Source: Microcaldota archaeon
GTDB taxonomy: Archaea; Micrarchaeota; Micrarchaeia; Anstonellales; J096
Direction: 5' to 3'
Length of the DNA: 7,909 nucleotides
NCBI GenBank assembly: GCA_015520875.1
Contig: WAPD01000075.1
Location: forward strand, 1-7,909
A program made the position numbers and the translations under genes. The number at the start of each line of letters is the position of its first letter. The stretch's first letter is position 1. Below are positions 1 to 5,660 of this stretch, in pieces. The notes below the pieces were generated by a model. The model did not search any database. It had not been told where the DNA came from and saw only the letters and a list, made by a program, of their open reading frames with translations.

Positions 1-19
1 AGATGTGTATAAGAGACAG
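1..19. other. Tn5/Nextera mosaic-end adapter remnant (artefact)
   Basis: The first 19 bases read AGATGTGTATAAGAGACAG, identical to the mosaic-end transposon sequence used in Nextera tagmentation libraries. This is library adapter left at a contig end, not genomic DNA. The FolC-like reading frame happens to stay open through it, so the extra six or seven codons it would add must not be counted as protein. Confidence 0.96.
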
Positions 20-738
20 CTACCAGGAAGTCTGACTAAAAATTCTTTCACCTCTCCTCGAAAAACTTCATTCACATGAGATAAATTGATAATTTGAGAA
101 ACTCCAACCAAGGATGTAAATGATCCATCAACAAATGTCCCATCTTTTGTTAAAAAATAGTTCTTAGGCCCATAATGAATTCCAAAAACTCTTTTTTCAA
201 TTGCATATTTTTCCAATTCAACACTATAGATTCCAATGTATTTTTTAGCATCCTTTAAAAGGGCAAATTTTTCTTTCATCAAATTTTTCCAAGTTCCAAA
301 GTATTTCATATGGTCATGGCCTAAGGATGTTATCACAACTAAATCTTTGGGAAAAACATTCATGGCATCGTTTAAACCTCCCAAACCAACCTCTCCAACC
401 ACGATATCAGCGCCCTTTTCAACCGCATATAAAAAAGCCATTAAAGAAACTTTTTCAAAAAATGAAAGTTTAAATGGTAAATTTTCCATTTCTTCCATGT
501 ATTTTTCATACTTTTTCTTACTTATCCTAGTCCCATTGAATAAGACTCGTTCTTGGGGCTCAAAAATATGGGGTGATTGTGTAGAAACCACTTTATATCC
601 CAATTCCCTATAACCATAAGAGAGCATGGCAACAGTGCTCCCTTTCCCATTGGTACCCCCAACAAGCACATATTCAAAGCTCTTTTCCAGTCCCAAATGT
701 TTTATCGCTTGTTTAATAGCTTTCGTGCTAATGGGCAT
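20..738 (-). CDS. folC: FolC / Mur-ligase-family protein (folylpolyglutamate or dihydrofolate synthase type), C-terminus missing
   Basis: Predicted ATP-dependent amide ligase that adds glutamate to a folate-type carboxylate in the cytoplasm. About 239 residues are present; FolC proteins are normally over 400, so the C-terminal (Mur ligase C) domain is cut off by the window edge. The central-domain landmarks are in order: P-loop GGTNGKGST (residues 27-35), QSPHIFEPQERV (54-65) matching the FolC SPHL...ERI signature, EVGLGG (116-121), ITSLGHDH (136-143, with the metal-site His), and EKFALLK (156-162), where K157 sits at the usual carbamylated-lysine position. The common GGRxDATN motif is changed to GGLNDAMN. 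The ATG at 738 is chosen because an in-frame stop (742-744) lies just upstream and a TATA-like box is about 26 bases upstream. There is no Shine-Dalgarno, so it is probably leaderless. It is divergent from mcm. The family call is firm; the exact substrate is not known, since many archaea use methanopterin rather than folate. Confidence 0.88.
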
Positions 739-740
739 GC

Positions 741-747
741 TTTAAAT
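741..747 (+). promoter_or_regulatory. TATA-like box for mcm
   Basis: TTTAAAT is centred about 29 bases upstream of the mcm ATG at 773, again implying a leaderless transcript. It sits between the folC-like start codon and that gene's own TATA box, so the two divergent promoters interleave in a 34-base gap. Confidence 0.5.
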
Positions 748-760
748 TTCAAATACCTAA

Positions 761-767
761 TTATAAA
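761..767 (-). promoter_or_regulatory. TATA-like box for the folC-like gene
   Basis: TTTATAA on the minus strand is centred about 26 bases upstream of the ATG at 738. That spacing places the transcription start at or next to the start codon, as expected for a leaderless archaeal gene. No GGTGA-type ribosome binding site precedes the ATG. Confidence 0.55.
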
Positions 768-772
768 CAGCA

Positions 773-2782
773 ATGGATGTTGAAGCATTTAAAGATGAAT
801 TAAGACCTTTCATAAATGCTCAAAAAGATGAAATACGTGCTTTAATTGCCCAATATCCAGAAAAAAACAGCTTTGTTATTAATTTCAAAGAATTAGAAAA
901 ATTTGATTATAATTTGGCGCAAAAGGCCAAGATTTATCCAGAGGATTTTTTGGCTGCAGCTGGAGATATTGTAAGCGAAATGGGGCTAAAAAGCCTCCTT
1001 GGAAAACCCATCGTTCCTAAAATAAGAATAGTTGGTGTGGATGACGATTTATTGATTCAAGATTTAGGTGCCCAACATCTGAATAGATTGGTTGGATTTA
1101 AAGGGTTGATAACACGAAGAGGGGAAATCCAAAACAGGGTCCAATTATTGACATTGGTTTGTGATAAATGCGGGGAGACCATTAAAATAAATCTATCTCA
1201 AGTTGAATCTCTTCCAAAAAAATGTCCCATTTGTAGAAAAGGTAATCTCATAAAACGATACAGAGAAAGCGAGTTCAAAGATGTTCAACTTATAGAGGTT
1301 CAAGAGCTTTTGGAAAGAGTGGATGCAGGAGCTCCTGCAGCAAAGATAGTTGGAATGCTAGATGGAGATTTAATAAATAAATTTGTTCCAGGGGATATTA
1401 TTGAGATCTCAGGAATAATTAGGTTAAACTATGATTCCCAATATAGAAAGAAGAAAGAATATTTCCCAAGGTATGTGGAAGTTCTTGGAATGGAGAGAAT
1501 AAAAAGAGATTTTGAATCCATTGAGGTCACAAAGGAAGAAGAGAAACTCTTTAAAGAGATGGCCAAAGATCCTGAAATAGAAAGAAAGTTGGCAGAAAGT
1601 ATTTTCCCCGATATTTATGGATATCCCGAGGTAAAGCGAGCTTTATTATTGCATTTATTAGGTGGAACAAAGGGCAAAAGAACAGCATCTGGAACACCTT
1701 TAAGAGCAAACATCCATGTGCTCTTAATCGGAGACCCAGGTATAGCTAAAACAAGGATGATTCAACAAGTTCTAACATTGGCACCTAAAAGCATCTTTGT
1801 TTCTGGTAAAACTGTTTCAGGTGTGGGACTAACGGCAAGCGTGGAAAAAGATGAGCTTTCAGGCCAAGGCTGGACATTAAAAGCAGGTGCTTTGGTATTG
1901 GCAAGTGGCGGCATTGTAGGAATAGATGAATTTGATAAGATAGATGAAGAGGATAGAGCCGCTTTGCATGAAGTTATGGAAAGTGGAACAGTTTCTATTG
2001 CCAAGGCAGGGATTGTTGCCACATTAAAAGCCGATACAACTGTGTTAGCTGCAGCAAACCCCAAATATGGGAGGTTCCAATTCAATAAACCTATCCCTGA
2101 GCAATTCAACATTCCTCCATCCTTGCTCTCAAGATTTGATTTAATATTTCCTTTAATGGACATTTTAAATGAGGAAAAGGATAAAGAATTGGCAGAACAC
2201 ATTATTGGTTTACATACAGGCCAAAAAGGTATTCAAACCGTTTATTACGATAGAGACACTTTAAGAAAATACATAGCCTATGCAAAAAAGCATATTCATC
2301 CTAAAATAACCAGGGAAGCAGCACAGCACATTAGAGATTATTATGTTAGACTAAGAAAAGAGGGAGAGAATGCGGGCACTGTTCCAATTACCCCAAGATA
2401 TTTGGAAGGGATTATAAGATTGGCAGAGGCAAATGCCAAAGCCCGTTTAAGCAATTTTGTAGAAGTTAGGGATGCACAAGCAGGAATTAACCTATTGGGC
2501 TATATGATGGAAAGCATTCTAAGGGATCCTGAAACCGGAAAACTAGATATTGATTTATTGGCAACAGGAACAACAAAAAGCAAAAGAGATAAGCTTGCAA
2601 CATTAGATGATTTATTAAGGAGATTAAGTAAAGAAAACGAAGAAGTTGAGATAAATAGATTAAAAGAAGAAGCAGAGAAACTTGGGATAGGACCTAGAGA
2701 AGTTGAAGATTATCTATTGCAATTAGAAAAAAATGGAGAAATAATCAGGCCAAGGCCTGGTTTTATTCAGTTGATTTTTTAG
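773..2782 (+). CDS. mcm: MCM replicative DNA helicase
   Basis: Archaeal minichromosome maintenance helicase, which forms a ring at the replication fork and unwinds DNA using ATP. The 669 residues match the usual archaeal length and contain no intein. The N-terminal DNA-binding/oligomerisation region (about 1-250) carries a four-cysteine zinc site (C130, C133, C151, C154). The AAA+ core shows Walker A GDPGIAKT (320-327), the presensor-1 hairpin lysine in SIAKAG (K411), Walker B GIDEFDK (383-389), sensor 1 in AAANP (N429), the arginine finger in LLSRFDLIFP (R454) and a sensor-2 arginine in ITPRYLE (R542). A C-terminal winged-helix region spans about 605-669. The ATG at 773 has a TATA-like box at the leaderless distance and no Shine-Dalgarno. 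The last 20 bases overlap the convergent gene on the minus strand. No key residue is missing. The identification is essentially certain. Confidence 0.98.
   Translation: MDVEAFKDELRPFINAQKDEIRALIAQYPEKNSFVINFKELEKFDYNLAQKAKIYPEDFLAAAGDIVSEMGLKSLLGKPIVPKIRIVGVDDDLLIQDLGAQHLNRLVGFKGLITRRGEIQNRVQLLTLVCDKCGETIKINLSQVESLPKKCPICRKGNLIKRYRESEFKDVQLIEVQELLERVDAGAPAAKIVGMLDGDLINKFVPGDIIEISGIIRLNYDSQYRKKKEYFPRYVEVLGMERIKRDFESIEVTKEEEKLFKEMAKDPEIERKLAESIFPDIYGYPEVKRALLLHLLGGTKGKRTASGTPLRANIHVLLIGDPGIAKTRMIQQVLTLAPKSIFVSGKTVSGVGLTASVEKDELSGQGWTLKAGALVLASGGIVGIDEFDKIDEEDRAALHEVMESGTVSIAKAGIVATLKADTTVLAAANPKYGRFQFNKPIPEQFNIPPSLLSRFDLIFPLMDILNEEKDKELAEHIIGLHTGQKGIQTVYYDRDTLRKYIAYAKKHIHPKITREAAQHIRDYYVRLRKEGENAGTVPITPRYLEGIIRLAEANAKARLSNFVEVRDAQAGINLLGYMMESILRDPETGKLDIDLLATGTTKSKRDKLATLDDLLRRLSKENEEVEINRLKEEAEKLGIGPREVEDYLLQLEKNGEIIRPRPGFIQLIF
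2761..2780 (+). terminator. Possible T-rich terminator at the mcm 3' end
   Basis: TTTTATT followed by a run of six T ends at the mcm stop codon. Archaeal transcription commonly stops at T-tracts without needing a hairpin. The tract lies inside the coding sequence, so it is weak evidence and may only mark the start of a termination zone. Confidence 0.22.
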
Positions 2783-3176
2783 TTAGCTCTATTTGTGGCA
2801 CTATGTAAGGTGGCTTGTATTTCATTAGATAGGCTATTATTGCTGAATATTGTGTAGAACCCCACTGAATTGCTCTAACTATGAACAATAGGAATTGATC
2901 TTCCAATTTCTTTTCCTTTTCCCATGTTTCCAATATCTTTTGTTTTAGTTCTTGTTCATCTGGCCTAAAGGAAACGAATAGCTCTCCTTCAAAGGCATAT
3001 TCTGCTAGTTCTCCCTTTTCTCCAAAAGGTATCTTTGAAGAGTATTTCACTCTTACTAAGTCTTCAAACTGGGACACCTCTAGGATTTCAAATGCGAACC
3101 CAAAGGCACCTGGCACTTGGTTTCTATCTTTAACTTCTGCATGTATTTTATTCAACAAATCAGATACTATTCTCAT
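2763..3176 (-). CDS. Conserved-looking 137-residue protein, possibly SecB-like
   Basis: Not recognised with certainty. The protein has no signal peptide or membrane segment. A beta-rich part (about 23-71) is followed by a charged helix (about 72-93), a second helix (about 94-119) and a C-terminal PPYIVPQIEL (122-131). This order, strands then two helices then a proline-rich strand, resembles the export chaperone SecB, whose last helix also leads into an FP-x-L-x-L-x-P segment; this is an eye comparison only. The ATG at 3176 is supported by a Shine-Dalgarno, GAGGTGA, ending four bases upstream. The gene is leadered, unlike its leaderless neighbours, and its leader contains a C/D box sRNA. Its 3' end overlaps mcm tail to tail by 20 bases. 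Presence of a real gene is well supported; the function is not. Confidence 0.75.
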   Translation of the reverse strand: MRIVSDLLNKIHAEVKDRNQVPGAFGFAFEILEVSQFEDLVRVKYSSKIPFGEKGELAEYAFEGELFVSFRPDEQELKQKILETWEKEKKLEDQFLLFIVRAIQWGSTQYSAIIAYLMKYKPPYIVPQIELTKKSTE

Positions 3177-3180
3177 ATTT

Positions 3181-3187
3181 TCACCTC
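3181..3187 (-). promoter_or_regulatory. Shine-Dalgarno of the 137-residue gene, shared with sRNA D box and stem
   Basis: GAGGTGA on the minus strand matches the archaeal anti-Shine-Dalgarno at the 16S 3' end and lies four bases before the ATG at 3176. Its first two bases are the end of the sRNA D box (CTGA, 3186-3189), and GGT (3183-3185) is the 3' side of the sRNA closing stem. Ribosome binding and sRNA folding therefore compete for the same bases. Confidence 0.75.
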
Positions 3188-3237
3188 AGCTGACCGTCTT
3201 TTCATCACAAATCAGCAATACCTCGCTTCATCAAGGT
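3183..3237 (-). ncRNA. C/D box guide sRNA (dual guide)
   Basis: Archaeal C/D RNAs bind L7Ae, Nop5 and fibrillarin and direct 2'-O-methylation of rRNA or tRNA. Read on the minus strand the boxes are: C box TGATGA (3233-3228), guide AGCGAGGTATTG (3227-3216), D' box CTGA (3215-3212), a three-base linker, C' box GTGATGA (3208-3202), guide AAAGACGGTCAG (3201-3190) and D box CTGA (3189-3186). ACC (3237-3235) can pair with GGT (3185-3183) to close the outer k-turn. Both guides are exactly 12 bases, the classic archaeal spacing. By the D+5 rule the expected targets are CAATACCTCGCT, modified at the fifth base (A), and CTGACCGTCTTT, modified at the fifth base (C). I could not assign these to known rRNA or tRNA positions by memory. 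A TATA box at 3261-3268 places the start near the 5' end. The base before the C box is T rather than a purine, a minor deviation. Exact ends are approximate. Confidence 0.85.
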
Positions 3238-3260
3238 TGTTTATTCTTACTGTGGAATGG

Positions 3261-3268
3261 TTTAAAAA
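3261..3268 (-). promoter_or_regulatory. TATA box for the C/D sRNA and the downstream 137-residue gene
   Basis: TTTTTAAA on the minus strand is centred about 26 bases upstream of position 3238, the expected 5' end of the C/D sRNA. The same promoter is the only good candidate for the 137-residue gene, which would give that mRNA a leader of about 60 bases made almost entirely of the sRNA. Confidence 0.6.
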
Positions 3269-3294
3269 GGTGCTTTTAGAAAATAGGAATAAGC

Positions 3295-3303
3295 TTTATA
3301 AAA
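3295..3303 (+). promoter_or_regulatory. TATA box for tRNA-Gly
   Basis: TTTATAAAA is centred about 29 bases upstream of the first tRNA base at 3328, the expected position for an archaeal tRNA promoter. It is divergent from the sRNA promoter about 30 bases away. Confidence 0.6.
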
Positions 3304-3327
3304 CCTTTTCCAAATAAAGAAGGTAGA

Positions 3328-3398
3328 GCGGCTGTAGTCTAGTGGTAGGATGCTGGCCTTCCAAGCCAGCGACCCGGGTTCGAATCCCGGCAGCCGCA
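3328..3398 (+). tRNA. tRNA-Gly (anticodon UCC)
   Basis: A 71-base cloverleaf with acceptor GCGGCTG/CAGCCGC, D arm containing AGTGGTA, anticodon stem CTGGC/GCCAG with loop CTTCCAA (anticodon TCC), T arm CCGGG-TTCGAAT-CCCGG and discriminator A. CCA is not encoded and there is no intron. A TTTT run directly follows and may terminate transcription. From the T58-A60 region back to the D arm it is nearly identical to the tRNA-Glu at 7276-7348. Confidence 0.97.
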
Positions 3399-3413
3399 TT
3401 TTCTCACATAACA

Positions 3414-3420
3414 TTAAATA
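3414..3420 (+). promoter_or_regulatory. TATA-like box for the 170-residue gene
   Basis: TTAAATA is centred about 28 bases upstream of the GTG at 3445, consistent with a leaderless transcript. A second AT-rich match at 3425-3434 is too close to serve that start codon. Confidence 0.4.
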
Positions 3421-3444
3421 CCAGAAATATAAAAAACTATTTTA

Positions 3445-3957
3445 GTGATATCTGCAAAACTAGAACAAATAACTTCAAGCCCAAAGTTCATCTCAGTTAG
3501 AAAAGGAGTTTTTGTAGGTCTAAAACGTAGGAAGATATTCGATGTTCTTATTGATACTCCTAAAGGGCCTGTTATCAAAGCCCAAGAGCCTAAGATAGAA
3601 AAATTCAATGGACAGTTTCACGTAACTGTTCCAGTAGTATTTAAAGGAGATGGATTTATCCTTTCATTTTTAACATTGGTTAAACATAACTTAAGATACA
3701 CGCTAAAGAATTACACTTTAACAAAAATATTATTGGAAACGCTTAACGAAACGCTAGAAAGTTTATCCAGAATTTCATTAAACACACCTGATGAAAAAGT
3801 TTCTGCAATAATAGAAAGCGTTACCTTGAATAAATTACTAAAAGAAATAGAATATGTATATGACCCAGATTTGGGAATATTTAAACCTAGGGAAATAGAA
3901 GAGATAAAAAAGGAGATCTCTAGAATAAAGAAACATGCAGAACTCATAGATTTTTAA
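3445..3957 (+). CDS. Hypothetical protein, 170 residues, unrecognised
   Basis: I do not recognise the family. The start is GTG: no ATG occurs near the N-terminus, an in-frame stop (3430-3432) lies just upstream, and a TATA-like box sits at the leaderless distance. The N-terminal half (about 15-80) looks beta-rich with alternating basic and hydrophobic residues (VRKGVFVGLKRRKIFDVLID). The second half is helical, ending in a charged helix (about 148-166, EIEEIKKEISRIKKHAE) that could be a short coiled coil. There is no signal peptide, cysteine, or obvious catalytic motif. It is likely cytoplasmic. It lies between two tRNA genes on the same strand, each with its own promoter signal, so no operon partner suggests a role. 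Codon and base use look like the neighbours. The gene is probably real; the function is unknown. Confidence 0.75.
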   Translation: MISAKLEQITSSPKFISVRKGVFVGLKRRKIFDVLIDTPKGPVIKAQEPKIEKFNGQFHVTVPVVFKGDGFILSFLTLVKHNLRYTLKNYTLTKILLETLNETLESLSRISLNTPDEKVSAIIESVTLNKLLKEIEYVYDPDLGIFKPREIEEIKKEISRIKKHAELIDF

Positions 3958-3958
3958 A
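3951..3958 (+). promoter_or_regulatory. TATA box for tRNA-Val
   Basis: TTTTTAAA is centred about 29 bases upstream of the tRNA start at 3984. It overlaps the stop codon of the 170-residue gene, so the tRNA promoter is partly within the upstream coding sequence. Confidence 0.5.
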
Positions 3959-3983
3959 CATTATTCACGAAATATAGAGAGAA

Positions 3984-4055
3984 GGGCCCGTGGTCGAAGG
4001 GCTAAGATGCCGCCCTTACAAGGCGGAGGTCCAGGTTCGAGTCCTGGCGGGCCCA
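3984..4055 (+). tRNA. tRNA-Val (anticodon UAC)
   Basis: A 72-base cloverleaf with an all-GC acceptor stem GGGCCCG/CGGGCCC, anticodon stem CCGCC/GGCGG with loop CTTACAA (anticodon TAC), T arm with GGTTCGAGTCC and discriminator A. CCA is not encoded and there is no intron. The 63 bases to the secD stop hold no T-tract and no further gene that I can see. Confidence 0.97.
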
Positions 4056-4118
4056 CTTCTGGGAATAATTAGCCCTAGGCGGGGAAATTGAGTAACTATC
4101 CCTCAACCTTTATGAGGA

Positions 4119-5660
4119 TTATGCAAATTTTTTCAACAAAGAATAATAAGAGTTCCTTGATACCAGATACCCTAAAATATAAGCAATAGCAGTAGTAACT
4201 CCAAATCCAACAACCTCAGGACTTCCTACAGCTATCAAAGGAAGCATAACCACTAAAGCAATAAATGTGTTGTTTTTAATAATTTCAAAGGCTTGTTTTA
4301 TTTCGTCCTTCTTTTTAAGCCACATATCTGTAATAATAATTTGACCATCTATAGAAACACCTGCAGCGGCTATCAAACCAGCCATAGCAGCTAAATCAAG
4401 GCTAAACTGCCCAACAATCGTAAGTAAAATAAGGTTTTCAATTAAAGTTGTGATAAACAATGGGATGAATATCTTTAATTTCCTATATCTCCAAGCTAAG
4501 TATAAACTAATAATTAAAACAGCTACCCAGATACCTGCTAAAGAGTATTTGAAGGTTTCTTCTCCCAAAAATCCAGGAATTCTCGTGATACCAGAAATTT
4601 CAAGCTTTACAGGAAATGCTCCTCCTTTTAGAACAGAAGCTATATATTTGGCTTCTTCTCTTGGATCTTGCCCAGGTTGAACTGTTCCTGTTATTAAATA
4701 GCTTAAACCTGCAACACCCTTTCCAGAAGCCAAAGAAGGAGAAACCCTAGGTGCTGAAACAAGACCTATTGCCTTCCAAGAGTTAATTGAATTCCCCACA
4801 ACCTCAGGATATAGCTCTGTTTCATTTACGACAATTGTATTGTTTCTATGTCTAAATTGTTCCAATGAAGTTATCAATAGGACATCATCTGGAATAGTTG
4901 TATTGTTCAATTCTTCTTCATAAACAATTGTATCGTTTAGATAAGTTAAAACTTCCAGCACTTGTGGAACAACTCCCAATTGTTCCAGTTTAGATTTTGA
5001 TAAGATGATATAAGCATTTTCTACAGGATCTAAAAACATGTAAATAGGCCTGTTTGCCTTTCCTTTAACATTTTCCAAAAAGTGAACATTTGCCTCAGGT
5101 GTAATGCTAAATGAAACACCCCAATCAGCTCTTCCTATTTGATCAGGTCTAAATGTTGGAACAACTGTTCCAGGCAATATATCCTTTCCTGTTAAAACAA
5201 CCTTTCCATCAACAATAGCAATAAACTTACCTTGTTTTGAGATAATGTTTTCTATCCTTTGAGGGAATGTTGAATCGGTGGATGGAACATCTAAATAAAT
5301 CAAATTATTTCCAACACCAGTCGCAACCACTTGTTCCAAACCAAATGCAGAAACCCTGCCCTTTATTTTATCTATAATCTCATTCATGGTTTGCTGGTCC
5401 ACAGGTTGCGATAGCGAAATAACAATTCTTGTTCCACCACTAAAGTCAATTCCGGTATGAACACCTCCCAAGGCTAATGCAACGAGGGCCAGACCACCCA
5501 ATGCAAACAAAGAAGCAATCTTCTCATCATCTGTTTTTGAGAATATTGAGAATAATGCAATATCCACCAATAGTACCAAAAACACGGATAGACTAGGCTT
5601 TGGAAGCAATAAAATGGCAATTAAAGACAATAAAACTGAAACTATGAATGCTTTGTTCAT
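4119..5660 (-). CDS. secD: Protein-export membrane protein SecD
   Basis: Membrane partner of SecYE that uses the ion gradient to help pull exported proteins across. The 513 residues show three N-terminal hydrophobic segments (about 5-20, 24-40, 50-66), the D1 motif TGIDFSGG (69-76), a large external domain (about 77-365) and five C-terminal membrane segments (about 370-388, 395-417, 421-446, 457-477, 483-502). The motif GVSIDGQIIITD (434-445) carries D438, which corresponds to the essential aspartate of bacterial SecD. Only one membrane segment is usual before D1, so a two-helix N-terminal extension appears to be present; no internal ATG offers a shorter form. The external domain has five N-glycosylation sequons between 242 and 281. 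The ATG at 5660 overlaps the secF stop by four bases (ATGA) and has a Shine-Dalgarno. The order secF then secD, opposite to the bacterial order, fits archaea. Confidence 0.96.
   Translation of the reverse strand: MNKAFIVSVLLSLIAILLLPKPSLSVFLVLLVDIALFSIFSKTDDEKIASLFALGGLALVALALGGVHTGIDFSGGTRIVISLSQPVDQQTMNEIIDKIKGRVSAFGLEQVVATGVGNNLIYLDVPSTDSTFPQRIENIISKQGKFIAIVDGKVVLTGKDILPGTVVPTFRPDQIGRADWGVSFSITPEANVHFLENVKGKANRPIYMFLDPVENAYIILSKSKLEQLGVVPQVLEVLTYLNDTIVYEEELNNTTIPDDVLLITSLEQFRHRNNTIVVNETELYPEVVGNSINSWKAIGLVSAPRVSPSLASGKGVAGLSYLITGTVQPGQDPREEAKYIASVLKGGAFPVKLEISGITRIPGFLGEETFKYSLAGIWVAVLIISLYLAWRYRKLKIFIPLFITTLIENLILLTIVGQFSLDLAAMAGLIAAAGVSIDGQIIITDMWLKKKDEIKQAFEIIKNNTFIALVVMLPLIAVGSPEVVGFGVTTAIAYILGYLVSRNSYYSLLKKFA

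Noticed and set aside
236..613. Forward-strand open frame of 125 codons.
   Set aside because: It is antisense to the folC-like gene, whose reverse frame carries all the family motifs.
1640..2140. Possible intein in the MCM ATPase core, a common insertion site in archaea.
   Set aside because: Walker A, Walker B and the arginine-finger motif follow each other at normal spacing with no insertion.
1762..2202. Reverse-strand open frame of 146 codons inside mcm.
   Set aside because: It is a shadow of the AAA+ core of mcm, with no family resemblance or start signals.
2746..2759. Palindrome CAGGCC-AA-GGCCTG near the end of mcm, followed by T-rich sequence, like a hairpin terminator.
   Set aside because: It encodes Arg-Pro-Arg-Pro in the winged-helix end and the loop is very tight; archaeal termination rarely needs hairpins, so coincidence is likely.
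3173..3231. Two chained upstream ORFs (8 and 10 codons, joined by TGATG and then ATGA to the 137-residue gene), resembling a leader-peptide attenuator.
   Set aside because: Both ATG codons are inside the C and C' boxes (TGATGA), and the stop codons fall in or near the boxes; the C/D sRNA explains the pattern better and neither uORF has its own Shine-Dalgarno.
3425..3434. AAATATAAAA as the promoter of the 170-residue gene.
   Set aside because: It is only about 15 bases from the GTG, so transcription would begin inside the gene, and no later in-frame ATG near the N-terminus would serve.
3789..3794. Another TGATGA (and one on the minus strand at 5524-5529) as possible C boxes of further sRNAs.
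   Set aside because: Neither is followed by CTGA at guide distance or by a C'/D pair, and both lie within coding sequence.
4101..4117. Hairpin CCTCA/TGAGG just after the secD stop.
   Set aside because: Only five base pairs, not followed by a T-tract on the minus strand, and competing pairings exist (TTGAG/CTCAA); not enough for a terminator call.
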